From the NCBI GenBank assembly GCA_001972305.1, contig BDDD01005194.1:16389-80388 (forward strand): a DNA stretch of 64,000 bases, in the 5' to 3' direction. How positions within the stretch are numbered: the first letter of the stretch is position 1; each line of letters begins with the position of its first letter. The position numbers and the translations under genes are program-made. This stretch comes from Cephalotus follicularis. Lineage: Eukaryota > Streptophyta > Magnoliopsida > Oxalidales > Cephalotaceae. Positions 1 to 10,913 of this stretch are shown in pieces. Under the pieces are notes generated by a model. That model was not told where the DNA came from. It made no database searches and saw only the letters and a program-made list of their open reading frames with translations.

Positions 1-149
1 CTAGTACCCCAAGCTTTCTGGAACCCTTTCCAAAACCGCGAAGTGAAACGAGGATCCCTATCTGAAACAATGGATACCGGATTCCCATGCAGTCTCACTA
101 TCTCCTGCTGAAACACCTCAGCCAAACGATCCACCGAAAAGTCTTCTCA
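1..149 (-). pseudogene. Integrase core fragment of gypsy element G1, cut by window edge
   Basis: Read on the minus strand, this continues the integrase frame after a stop at 147-149. The residues include a [14 protein letters not shown] stretch, which carries the second catalytic Asp of the DDE integrase core, followed by an FWKxFQ stretch typical of Ty3/gypsy integrases. The rest of the integrase (third acidic residue, C-terminal domain, any chromodomain) and the 3' LTR lie left of the window. The protein would insert the element's cDNA into chromosomes. The stop in front of it means it is not expressed as part of an intact polyprotein. The family assignment is firm; activity is very unlikely. 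Confidence 0.75.
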
Positions 150-674
150 GATAGCCAAGAAGTGAGCCGATTTAGTCAATCGATCCACTACTACCCAGAT
201 AGCATCGTTCCTTCTGAAAGTTCTTGGTAAACCCGTAACAAAGTCCATCCGCTCCATATCAGTGATCAACTGCGGCTGAATAAGCAAAGCCGCTACACTC
301 CCAGAACTCTTCTGACTAAGAGCATCAGCTACCACATTTGCTTTACCAGGATGGTACAGAATGTTCAAATCATAGTCTTTCAAAAGTTCCAACCACCTTC
401 TCTGACACATGTTCAACTCTTTCTGCGTAAAGATATATTTGAGACTCTTATGATCGGTAAAGACGTCACAAGTTTCTCCGTACAAGTAATGCCTCCAAAT
501 CTTCAACGCAAACACTACTTCTGCAAACTCAAGATCATGTGTAGGATAGTTCACTTCATAAGGCTTCAACGGTCTTGAAGCATAAGCTATCACATGACCG
601 TGCTGCATCAAAACACACCCCAAACCTTTCTTAGAAGCATCGCTGTAAATCTGGTATCCACCCGACCCAGATGG
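150..674 (-). pseudogene. RNase H of G1 joined by deletion to integrase core
   Basis: The frame opens just past a TGA at 675-677 with [15 protein letters not shown], the first catalytic Asp block of Ty3/gypsy RNase H, then FTDHKSL and NVVADALS, the usual end of the domain. Within about 30 residues the protein jumps to MDFVTGLP...[13 protein letters not shown], the start of the integrase core. The roughly 200 residues normally between these (the tether and the integrase His2Cys2 zinc-binding domain) are absent, so an internal deletion fused the two domains in frame. A stop at 147-149 ends the open stretch. The frame is the same as the RT upstream. It is a non-functional polyprotein remnant. 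Confidence 0.8.
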
Positions 675-1643
675 TCAACGAAGAATCAGTGCTGACACAA
701 GACCATTCTTCAGTTTCTCGAAACTTTCTTCACGCTCCTCGTTCCATTCGAACTTAGCTCCTTTTCTCATAAGCTGAGTTAGTGGTAAGGCTATAGAGGA
801 AAAACCTTCCACAAACCGCCTATAATATCCAGCCAAACCCAAGAAGCTCCTAACCTCCGTCACTGTGGTAGGTCTCGGCCATTTGGTAATAGCCTCAACT
901 TTAGCAGGATCCACACAGATACCTTCAGCTGTAACCACATGTCCCAAAAACTCCACTTGTTCCAACCAGAACTCACACTTCGAGAACTTCGCGCATAACC
1001 GATTCTTCCTCAGAATACCTAACACAACGAAAAGTTGTTCTTCATGTTCTTCCTTCGACTTGGAATACACGAGAATGTCATCTATGAACACAATAACAAA
1101 CTGATCCAAGTACTCATGGAACACCCTATTCATCAAATCCATGAAAACTGTCGGTGCATTAGTGAGTCCGAAAGGCATCACCAGAAACTCATAATGCCCA
1201 TACCGAGTACGGAAAGCAGTTTTAGGCATATCTTCAACCTTTATCCGAAGCTGATGATATCCCGATCTCAAGTCGATCTTCGAGAAATACCGAGCACCCT
1301 GGAGTTGATCAAACAAGTCATCAATCCTAGGTAGCGGGTATTTATTCCGAACAGTAATTCGCTTCAACTCTCTGTAGTCTATGCATAACCTCATAGACCC
1401 GTCTTTTTTCTTCACAAAAAGAACCGGAGCACCCCACGGCGAAACACTCGGCCGAATGAAACCCCGATCCAACAGCTCTTGCAACTGTTCTTTCAACTCT
1501 TGCAGTTCCAACGGTGCCATTCTGTAAGGTGCCTTAGATATAGGTGCCACTCCAGGAATGAGTTCGATGGTAAACTCCACTTCCCGTTGCGGTGGCAAAC
1601 CCGGTAACTCCTCCGGAAACACATCAGAAAATTCTCGTACCAC
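675..1643 (-). pseudogene. Reverse transcriptase domain of G1 (Ty3/gypsy)
   Basis: This 322-residue open stretch covers a nearly complete Ty3/gypsy reverse transcriptase. It begins with the [15 protein letters not shown] linker, then [16 protein letters not shown], the [20 protein letters not shown] block, [10 protein letters not shown] with the first catalytic Asp, and FIDDILVYS with the YxDD-type catalytic pair intact. FLGHVV and the thumb motif [12 protein letters not shown] follow. It lies in the same frame as the protease upstream (stop at 1647-1649) and the RNase H downstream (stop at 675-677). Single nonsense mutations therefore separate domains of one former polyprotein. RT active-site residues are preserved, but the domain is cut off from gag and integrase by stops. 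Confidence 0.92.
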
Positions 1644-1646
1644 AGT

Positions 1647-2290
1647 TCAATCTTCAAGGCGAGGCTCAACCTTTGAGACATCCTTCACAACAGCTAAGAA
1701 ACCTTCAGCGCCCTTAGCCACCAACTTCCGAGCCTTCAAAGCAGATATAACCTTCACTTCTTTTCTCAGCTGTGAACCATGATAAACAAAATCAGGACTG
1801 TTCATATCCCAAAACAGAATCCTCCGAGCGTAACAGTCGATCGTAGCCCGATGACGATCCAACTAGTTCATTCCCAGAATCATATCAAAGTCATACATAT
1901 CGATAGGCAAAAGGTCCGCATCACGAACCCGATCATCGAAAACAAGAGGACAAGCATAAAAACACTCAGATATCACAACAGAAGAAACCGTAGGGGTCGG
2001 AAGGACCAAAGCTGGATCAAGCAACTGTGAAGACATCCCAAGATGCCGAACAAAAGACCTCGCTACAACCGAGTGGGTCGATCCAGTATCATATAAAACA
2101 TAAGCCCTACGGTTACCAACATAAATAAAGCCCGAAAGAGTACCTGGTGCGTTAGCAGCCTGCTGAGTCATGATAGCAAAGACACGACCTCCCACGTTGC
2201 GCTGTCCGTGATCTGCATTGTTCCCCTTCCTTTCCTTTCCATGAGGGTCAGGGCAATCCTTCACGAAATGTCCCTTCTGTCCACATACAA
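1647..2290 (-). pseudogene. Retropepsin (protease) region of G1
   Basis: On the minus strand this holds VFAIMTQQAANAPGT, then YVLYDTGSTHSVVARSFV, the D-T-G active-site loop of an aspartic protease. DADLLPIDMYDFDMILGMN is the conserved flap and end of the fold. A TAG at 1863-1865 replaces what is normally Trp in the GMDWL motif, and a second stop lies at 1647-1649. Both are in the pol frame and look like TGG to TAG/TGA changes. A related but much more decayed copy of this segment survives alone at 60606-60893. The protease would cut the Gag-Pol polyprotein inside virus-like particles. Confidence 0.85.
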
Positions 2291-3300
2291 AAACAGGCCC
2301 CGATAGCCTTGTAGCACACTCCCACCGAATGTTGTCTACCACACACATTACACTTGGCAATCTGGACATCTGCAGCTCCCTGTGTCTGCCTTTGATCATT
2401 ACCGGGCTGTTGCTGTCCCCGGTTATTATTCCTCTTTCCTCGCTTGCCATTTCTATTCTTGTAATTCTGTCCAGAACCTTGCCCTTGAGAATCTCTTCTG
2501 CTTCTCTTCCTGTCACTCTCCTAATGAGCTGTCTGGAAATCTAACCTATCCACCTCTATGTTCTTCGCCGCATTAGCCACTTTAGAGACATCAGCAAACC
2601 TGGTGTTGATCAGTTTACCCCGAAGCTAATAATGCAACTTCCATTTGTACTTTTCTGCCTGCTCCAGTGCTGTCCCCGCCGCGGACCCAGCAAAACCATC
2701 AAGCCTAGTGAATCGAGTCAGAAACTCCATGATCGACTCTCCATCCTTCGGTCTGGTATTGATAAATTCTCTGGCATAAGCCTCCTTATCAGCAGTGGGA
2801 AAGTACTGTTGATAAAAGACTTCGTAAAACTCAAACCAGGTCAAAGTCTCAGCATAACTACCACCCTTAGCCAAATCCACAGCTTTCCAACATTTCTGAG
2901 CATCACCCTCAAGGTTGTAAAGAGCTAACTTAATCTTCTGTTCATCACTGCAACCAATCACATCGAAGACCTTGTCCATATGAGCAATCCAGTGCTCAGT
3001 CTCCACAGGAATCACGGCTGAGCTGAAAGTCTGCAGTCTCTACTTCTGGAACCGCTCTAGCCAGATATAAGTGTGTGTGTCAGTCCTGTCCCCAGCTTCT
3101 CTTCCCAACTGGACATCAGCTGGAGCTTTGTTAGCAACAACCGGCTCCCTACGGCCCTGGTTCTGATTCTGCTCACTCAACACTCGTCGTACCTCTTGAG
3201 CGACTACCTGACGTACTAGCTCCTCCGTGGTAGGCTCATTTCTGACTTCCTGAGCCTCAGTGGGTGCAGTTCTTCGAGCAGCGTTCCTTGTACGTGCCAT
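2289..3300 (-). pseudogene. Gag of G1 with zinc knuckles, stops and a one-base frameshift
   Basis: The ATG at 3298-3300 starts MARTRNAARRTAPTEAQE, a basic gag N-terminus, placed about 150 bases after the primer site, where gag is expected. TAG stops occur at 3040-3042 and 2626-2628 and again near 2523, all in one frame. The capsid-like part includes WIAHMDKVFDVIGCSDEQK, YNLEGDAQKCWKAV and FYQQYFP, the Retrotrans_gag pattern. Near the end CNVCGRQHSVGVC is a CCHC-like knuckle. The second knuckle (VCGQKGHFVKDC) is only read after a frame change at the run of five A's at 2289-2293, which looks like a one-base insertion. Gag would form the particle and bind RNA; this copy cannot. Confidence 0.85.
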
Positions 3301-3453
3301 CTACGAAATGGTACCCAAAACATAAAACATCACAAGGAACCAAAAACGGAAGCAAAAAACATATCATAAAATCGTAACGAAGCAGCCTAACCCAGTGTCT
3401 ACCCAATCTCACAGGTCAAACCTAGTTAGGTCTTCTAAGGAAACAAAAACCTA

Positions 3454-3467
3454 ATTCTCTGATACCA
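3454..3467 (-). promoter_or_regulatory. Primer-binding site of G1
   Basis: The reverse complement reads TGGTATCAGAGAAT, matching the 3' end of plant initiator Met-tRNA over the first ten bases. It lies five bases from the end of the LTR that starts at 3473, which fixes the element as minus-strand. Confidence 0.85.
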
Positions 3468-4074
3468 AAATCTGTAACACCCCCGGACGGCGGGAGTCGT
3501 TACGGGTCCATAAACATACATACAGAACTTATCATATCTTAACATATCATATCTGAGCATAAACATAACTTAACGAATCAAATCAGTACTTTATTAGCCA
3601 AAAACGTGGCGGTCTTATCATAACCGAAACATTAAAAACTTAACAGTTAATCATTTTAAACATTTGCGGGAAGCTCAAAACATATTCCAGTTCCAATTTT
3701 AAAACATAATAACATAACCATAAGTATCATTGTTTATGACCACTAGACATAAAACACAATGATCACACTCCTAGAGATCCAATACATAGGGTGGTCATCT
3801 CTCATTCACACTTTCCCCCGCTGCTCCTGAAAACATGCGGCGTGGAAACAAAAACGCGGCTGAGCAAACCTCAGTACGGATAAGGGAAATAAAACTGTAA
3901 ACGGTAATTTAAAAGCAGTAAGATTCATAATACAAATCTTAAATAATTAAAATGATTAATTAATCGTTAAATCACATTTGTACTTTCATAAAGTCCATAT
4001 AATCTTTCAAAACTTTTACGAAACATTTCAGAAAATCATTTACGAATCATAAATCATAAATCACAAATCATAGG

Positions 4075-6105
4075 TCTAATACCCTGCTCGTTCGTAAATA
4101 TATTTTACGGATTTTATGTATGTTTTCGGGCTTTTTAATTGTGTTTAATTTTAAAAAGTCCGGTTGCCCTTTGTTTTGGGCTTATGTGATTTGGGTTGTT
4201 TGATACATCCTAAAGTTTTGGGATATGTTGTGCTATGTTGGGTTGGGCTTTTAAATTATTTTCTTATTATCCAAATTATTTTATTAAAAACAAATCACTT
4301 TTATTTTTATTTTTAGAATCCTTTTATTTCCTTATTTTTTTTCCCCTTTTCCTTTATTTTTCTTCCTTTTCCCTTTTTCCCTTTTTTCTTTCTTCTTCCT
4401 ATTTCTTTCTCCTTCATCACCCGAAGTCTCACTCTCCCTCTTTATTTTCCACACGGAAAATCTCCTTCTTCCTTTTCTATTCCCCACAAATCCTCTGCTT
4501 TTCCTTATGTGGGCAGATTTGGTCTCCACTTTTTCCTTTTGTTGTGCCATTGCCATTCTATAATTGCCTCTTTCTTTTTGTGCCTTATGCACTGCAGAAT
4601 TCTGCCTGTTAGTGTGTGATAATCTGCTGTGTAATTTGTTCTTCAAAATTCGGAGAGGTAATCTCGATCCTTAGTTGTTTCTTTTGGGTTGAATTCACTT
4701 AGTTTGTTATGCATGTCTAAGCATGTTCTTGTTTTGTATTCTTCTTCCTCTGTTTTTGTTCACAGCCGAATTGTGAGTGTGTGTTAGTGTTCCTTCTACT
4801 GTTTTTGTGTTCTGGGAATCATTACAGGTTAGTAAATTCGTTTCCTCTAATGATAGTTTTGTTTCAATGTCATAATTTGAGTTTTATGCTCTTTATGTCC
4901 TTTGGGACTTGATTCCTGCCTATACATGTTGACATTGTGTTAATAGGATTGTCAACACGGTTTATGAACCTAGATATGTCACAAACTGGGTTTATAACAT
5001 CTAAAACTGATAAAGGGCAGAATCTGGACACACATGTATGCATGCCTTCTTGTTCCCTTTTGAAAGCTAAGCCACTGTTTAATCATTTTCTTGTCAAATC
5101 TGTGTTTGTATGTCACCTACAAGTCATATATGATCATATGTTTATGTCCATATGTCTCTGGTTTAATGTAGAAACCATTTGAATCATTTTTAGTATCAAA
5201 TTGTCGAATTTCCAACTGTTCTGTCGCCCAGAACAGTCGGCTGTCTCTGTGGACAGTCGGCTGGAATGGATGAGTAGCCGACTGCCACATGAATGCAGTC
5301 GACTGCCTTAGGTTGAGTAGTCGACTGGAGGGTTGAACACAGTCGACTGCCTGCACTTTAGTTTGAGTAGTCGACTGGACCTTATGAATAGTTGACTGTC
5401 TTGCTTCCCCAGTCGACTGGAGCCCTGTTTTAGTCGACTGTTTTGCCCAGAAATGTACTGTTTTCAACTGCTTTAATTCGTTTGATCCTCGAATCGATCC
5501 GAGTCTTCACCAAACACTGTTAAGAGTCTGTTTAATACTTCTGATGTGTTTTAGACTCTTATACGTATGATTTTGAATGTCTTTTTAGATTGATTGTGAT
5601 TCAAGTGAAGTTTGGTTTAAGTCATCTATTCGTAAGTATTTTGTGAGCGCATAAGGTACAGATTTTCTGTTCCTTGGCTATCTGACATTCGAACAGAAAC
5701 TGTTTTGCTAAGCATCTTCGTTTATAAAATCAACGATGTTTTATGGTTTTTGACACATTTTGAATATAAAGTTGGTTTGACATTCTAAATGATTCCGACT
5801 TTATCCATACGATATGAATGATACGATATGTTATGATACGATATGTTATGATACCGTTGTGAGCGGTTTTCTGAATATGTTGTGAGGAAACATAATTTAT
5901 GTGATTTTGAATTGATTTTGTTAAATTAATTATATTTTGAAATAAATATTGAGTATTGTACCCACCTATGGGGCGTATCCATAGGCACGTCGTAGGCCTG
6001 GCACAGGGACGTCGTAGGCCTGGCACGGGGACGTGACACTTCCGTAGCGGTGTGATTAGACTACGGCGTCTCTGAGTGTATGAACGAATCCCGTGAGGTG
6101 GATTT
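4075..6105 (+). repeat. Left arm of 2-kb inverted repeat (G1 LTR, plus sense)
   Basis: It begins TCTAATACCC, a one-base variant of the LTR terminus TGTAATACCC, and runs in LTR sense. The arm contains a pyrimidine-rich stretch (4317-4500), a possible splice-donor-like GAGAGGTAATC near 4652, and a cluster of CAGTCGACTG palindromes (5220-5460). It pairs with 6119-8078 around a 13-base spacer. By eye the arms are roughly 85-90% alike. Open frames here (for example 4235-4612) have no protein resemblance. Confidence 0.8.
5220..5460. repeat. Cluster of CAGTCGACTG palindromes
   Basis: The perfect decamer CAGTCGACTG occurs at 5296-5305, 5340-5349 and 5410-5419. Variants (AGTCGGCTG, AGCCGACTG, AGTTGACTG) sit between them at intervals of about 20-35 bases. 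Spacer sequences differ, so this is a cluster of short sites rather than a tandem repeat. Confidence 0.8.
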
Positions 6106-6118
6106 GTGGATCCGCCGT

Positions 6119-8078
6119 AAATCCACCTCATGGGATTTATTCATAACACTCAGAGACGCCGTAGTCTAATCACACCGCTATGGAAGTGTCACGTCCCCGT
6201 GCCAGGCCCGCGACGTGCCTATGGTACGCCCCATAGGTGGGTACAATACTCAGTATTTCAATCGTTTTTAAAACATTGATTTATCAATTTAAAACCACAT
6301 AAAATATGTTTTCACATAACATATTCGGAAACCGCTCACAACGGTGTCATAACATACATTTCATAACATATCGTATCATTTCATATCATATGTATAAAGT
6401 CAGAATCATTTAAAATGTCAAACCAACTTTATTTTCGAAGCATATCAAAAACCGTAAAACATTATCAATTTCATAAACGAAGAAGCATAGCAAAACTGTT
6501 TTCAGTTAGATATATCAGATAGCCAAGGAAAAAAAAATACGAACCTTATGCGTTTACACAAAAGCACTTACGGATAGATGATTCAAACGAATTCCACTTG
6601 AAGCACAACAATCTAAAAGGCATCAGAAAATCATACGTATAAGAGTCTAAGACACATCAAAAGTATTAAACAAACTCTTAACAACATTTAGAAAAGACTC
6701 AGATCGATTCGAGGAACAAACAAATTAAAACAGTTGAAAACAATACATTTCTGGGCAAAACAGACGACTATTACAGAGCACCAGCCGACTGGGGAAGCTT
6801 GGAAGTAGACTAATCACAAGGGCAAGTCGACTACTCAAACCAGCATGCAGACAGTCGACTAGTTCATACATCCAGTAGACTACTCAACCTAAGAAAGTCG
6901 ACTGTGTTCATATGGCAGTCGACTATTCATACAATCAATCCGACTGTCCACAGGAACTGCCGACTGTTCTGGACGGCAGAACAATAGGAAACTAGACGAT
7001 TCCATCCAGAAAGTGGTTCAAATGATTTCTACACTAAACCAGAGACACATGGACATAAACATATGACTTTATATAACATTTAGAAGGCATCAAAACACGG
7101 AATTGACATGGAAACGATTAAACAGTGGATTAACTTCCAAGGAAAGTAAAGACTCTTTAACTTATGAATATGTTAAAGTCCCAAAATCTGTCCATTATCA
7201 CTTATCAGGTACTTAAAACCAGTTTATGACGAGTTTAGGTGTATAGAACATACTAACAACTTACTAACACCATGACAGAAACATATTTACATAGGAATCA
7301 AAGACAAAAGGAAAACTAGCCACAAAGCCAAGGACAAAAGAAACAAATCATTACAGAGAATTCACTAACCTGCAATGATTTCCCAGAACTCAGAAACACA
7401 GCAAGCACACCACAGAACAGATGATATCAGCTGTGAAGAAGGATGCCAAAAGAAAACAGAACAATAATACATGACTATGCTTAACAAACCAAAGAATTCA
7501 ACCCAAAAGAAATAACCAACAAATTGAAAATACCTTAACAACTTAAGAGACGATTCACAGAAGATTAACACAGCTTCTCTCTTGGCAGAAATCAGCAATG
7601 GCTAATCCAGAAAAGAGAGACTCCCTTAGAATGGCAATGTCACTCTCACAAAGGTAAAAAGGAGACAAAATCTGACCAAAAGAGGAAAAAAGGAGGATTT
7701 TCAAGAATTAAAATAGGAAAAAGGAGATTTGCCGTGTGACAATGATGGTGGAGGGAGAGATTACGGGAGAAAGAAGAAAGAAAAAGGAAGAAAGAAAGAA
7801 AAAGGAAATAAAAGAAAAAAAAAAAGAAAAGAAATTAAAGAATTAAAATAAAAGAAATAAAGGAATTAAGGGATTTTAAAATAAAAGATAAATAATTTAA
7901 AAGCCCAACCCAACATTACATTACGTATCCCAAAAATTCAGGTTGTATCAAACAACCCAAATCACATAAGCCCAAAACAAAAGGCAACCGGACTTAAAAA
8001 TTAAACACAATTAAAAAGCCCGAACACAAACACATAAAAAGCCCGTAAAACACATTTACGAACAAGCCGGGTATTACA
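6119..8078 (-). repeat. Right arm of 2-kb inverted repeat (G1 LTR, minus sense)
   Basis: This is the reverse-complement partner of 4075-6105. It carries the same landmarks in reverse: GTCGAC-type sites at 6765-6975, a purine-rich stretch at 7740-7860 (pyrimidine-rich in LTR sense), and the terminus GGGTATTACA. The innermost arms (6087-6105 and 6119-6138) are nearly perfect complements around GTGGATCCGCCGT. Confidence 0.8.
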
Positions 8079-8262
8079 TACACTAGCTCATCAAATTGAA
8101 AAAATCAATCAGAATGAGCAATATTCCAATTGAACCAAAATTGCCAATTGCACTATAGGGTTGGAATTGCAATAAAAAGTCAAGCAACAAAGTAAACCTA
8201 CAAGCCACTAGATATCAAAACAAAGGTTCGGCTATAGCTCATTAGGTCACTCTGATACCACT
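8079..8262 (-). mobile_element. Leader fragment and primer site of a minus-strand copia element (C2)
   Basis: The bases at 8246-8260 read TGGTATCAGAGTGAC on the minus strand, a Met-tRNA primer site, two bases from the LTR terminus at 8263. Only about 180 bases of the leader survive; the G1 LTR terminus abuts it at 8078. No coding sequence is visible. Confidence 0.65.
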
Positions 8263-10913
8263 TGTTGGGAACCCCACCTAGCGGCAGGGGGCTTGGAGTG
8301 ATGTGGAAGAAAAAATAACTCAATTATGGGCATTACGTGTATAGGCTGATCAATTTAAATTTTCAATCAAATGATTGATCCCCAAGCAATAGGTTACCCT
8401 ACCCGCTATCCATAATTGTCCCAATAAGACCAGGAACCCTAATAGAGCATTTACCCAAACCATATAACCGATCCAAGCATAAGGGAGAAACGGGTTTGGA
8501 GTAAGAGTTGTTGTAAACTCTAGCATTGGTCACAAAAAATTTCGTAAAGGGAACACACACAAAACACTAAGCAATTGACCCACAAACATGAACCATGGCA
8601 GCCCCTAACCCTAAGGGATCATGACGTTATCCATAAAAAAACCAAGGGGGTTCGGCCAAGGTCGGCAAACCTTAGCCACAACACGAATTGCAAGCTATTC
8701 CCCATAACAAGCAATTCAAACATAAGACAAACAAAACACATTCATCTAGGGTTTGGCTTGGGTTGGCAAACCCTAGCCCCAATCTGAATCCACACTAAGG
8801 GAAACAAGAAATCCGTTACCTCAAGTGATGGCTCCTTCCTTCAAGAGCTCCCTAATCACTTTAATTCCAAATCTCCATTAAAGCTCCAAGCTCCTCAAGC
8901 CACGAGCAAGGAAGATGGTGATGGAGGTTTAAGTGTTTATTCTAAACTATAAACTATATAGATAAAGATGAGATGCAAGGAACAAATCATCTCCTCCTAT
9001 ATTGATCTTTGAGGGGTGAAAGGATGGTTGAAAATGGTTACAAAACCGCACCAGGCGATTTTGGCGTCGATGCCTAACCGATGGCGTCAACGCATACGTT
9101 CGCAGGAGGAATAAGAGAGAGGATAGGGCTGAGAGAGAAAGAGGAAGTGTGTTGTTTAAGCATTAACCTCTTGTATTTAGCTATTTATATTCTTTGACTT
9201 CTCTCTCCACCTTATGCCATGTGACCGCCCTCTTGGCATCAATGCCATGTGTCTCATATTATCAAGGCGTCAATGCCAATGATAAGATGAAACTGTCGCT
9301 AAGTCCTTGTCTGCATTAGCGTTGACGCTTAAAACCCATAGTGCCAACGCGTAAACCTACTTGTTTCATAAATGTCAACGCATGCTCTCCACGACGTTAA
9401 TGTCCAGAGACTCAATCTAGTTATGGCATCGACGTGTATCCCTCATGGAGTCGACGTGTAAAGCTACTGGTTTTATCAGCGTCAACGCATGCCGTTTGCG
9501 TTAACACCCAGCAACTCAACTAGACATGGCGTCGACGCCCAAGACAAAGATGAGACAATCTCTTCATACATTTCAACCCTTCGCATGGAATATTTCATCG
9601 TGGCAATGCATGGACTTAAATCCATCATATGAAATACTCACTAGCCAAGCAACAACCTCTTGATGTTTTCCTTTCACTAGATGACATGTGACCCTCACAC
9701 GTCAACCTGTTCAAAGTCAGGCAGGACTCGAAAAGCATGGTCAATATACGTTACGCTGATAAATTTCTCAGAACATCCTGACTTCTGGTACAACCATCAG
9801 AGTAGTCCTCTCGACTACTCACAAGATGGCCCTAGTATGAGCTCTCATCACCCACGGATTCGTGTATTACCACATCTATCAGTCATTAACAAGACAGCCA
9901 AAGCTTTAAGCCCATCTTTGGCATATGTGTCATGTAACCCTCATCACTATTGGCTCTGACCACGGACAAGGGTTTGGATTAAATGTCCACCCATGATATT
10001 CCGTGACCATATAAATCTGTGAACACATTGTGACTCTGGCAGATCTCCCCGGAATCATCCGATATCCAATCCGCCTAAGCCTGGCCAGGCCTTTCAGTCA
10101 AGAAAGGTGAAGATCATATAGAGCCATTCATCCATCATTATGGGTGTGATGATTCCATATTCCAAACTGAGCCCATACGTCTTAATGCAGCATCAACATG
10201 ACCCAAAGACAACCCTTTTCCAAGCACATGGCTAGTGCTGTGGAAGGCAGAATTCAAAGTTATGCAGTCACTACACAACGCATGCTAGCCGCTCAGGTCT
10301 AAGGTTACAACGTAGGCTAAGACCTACTAGTCACCATAGACTATACACTACCGAAAACTATAGGGATCCTATCGACAAGCGTAATGTCCATCCAGATAGA
10401 ACACCTATGGTGGGTAGGTACAGTGTCATGCTCTCTAGCACACATCGGGCATTAGCTTTAGTGCCATCCAAATGGAAATGAGAGAAGTCGTCCTCCATAC
10501 GAGGGAGCAAGCATAATATGTTAAGTCTTTGTGGTTCATCAATTGCCTAGAAAGTGAACCTATGACTGGGAACTTTTGTCTGAAGGGACTAAGGATCTAA
10601 GGATCTCATTCCCATTATCTCTCTAGGCGTGAGATCCAACCCCTTTGTGACAAGGCGCTATATGTGTACTTAGTTGACATGGTGATCAACTGATCCACTT
10701 TTGACAGTTTAGGATATTACATATAGCCGGTTTGCCATTGTGAATATATATGCACAATTGAACATAACTTGAAATTAGAATGTAGGATAAGAGTGTAAAG
10801 TACATACATGTAGCCAACCATAGGATTTCACACATTATTCCAATTAAGAAATGTATCAAATATGTACACCCATTTAGTCCCTTCATGGCCGACAGGGACA
10901 CCCAACTCAAACA
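8263..10913 (-). mobile_element. 5' LTR of C2 copia element, minus sense
   Basis: It runs from TGTTGGGAACC at 8263, beside the primer site, to ...AACTCAAACA at 10913. In minus sense that gives TGTTTGAGTTGGGTGTCCCT, close to the starts of the LTRs at 12819 and 13579. Blocks around 10720-10810 match 51230-51310 and blocks around 10215-10310 match the junction at 17460/50754. A cluster of GTCGACG variants occupies 9052-9540 and includes the perfect decamer GCGTCGACGC at 9529-9538. Length is 2651 bases. I see no gene in it. Confidence 0.7.

Larger units (their letters stand above)
3473..8078 (-). mobile_element. Rearranged 5' LTR of G1, interrupted by an inverted copy of itself
   Basis: The sequence starts TGTAACACCC next to the primer site and ends GGGTATTACA, so the outer ends are a proper LTR pair of termini. 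About 600 bases (3473-4074) match the first part of the LTR at 57437. From 4075 an inverted copy of the distal LTR begins, and 6119-8078 then completes the LTR in its expected direction. Removing the intruding arm leaves about 2.6 kb, near the 3.1 kb of the related LTR at 57437-60570. Around 3857 lies a conserved block, GCGGCTGAGCAAACCTCAGT, that recurs in every G1 LTR here. Confidence 0.75.

Noticed and set aside
4235-4646. Ser/Phe-rich plus frame and Lys/Arg-rich minus frame
   Set aside because: Both come from a pyrimidine-rich stretch in the G1 LTR; low-complexity translation with no domain.
8079-8262. Leader of C2 searched for the C1 hairpin-loop motif
   Set aside because: The 23-nt core is absent; only short AT-rich inverted words (ATTGCAAT) are present, too weak to report as structure.
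9052-9540. Regularly recurring GTCGACG sites considered as a CRISPR-like array
   Set aside because: The repeats are too short (about 10 bases), spacing is irregular, variants are frequent, and the setting is plant LTRs.
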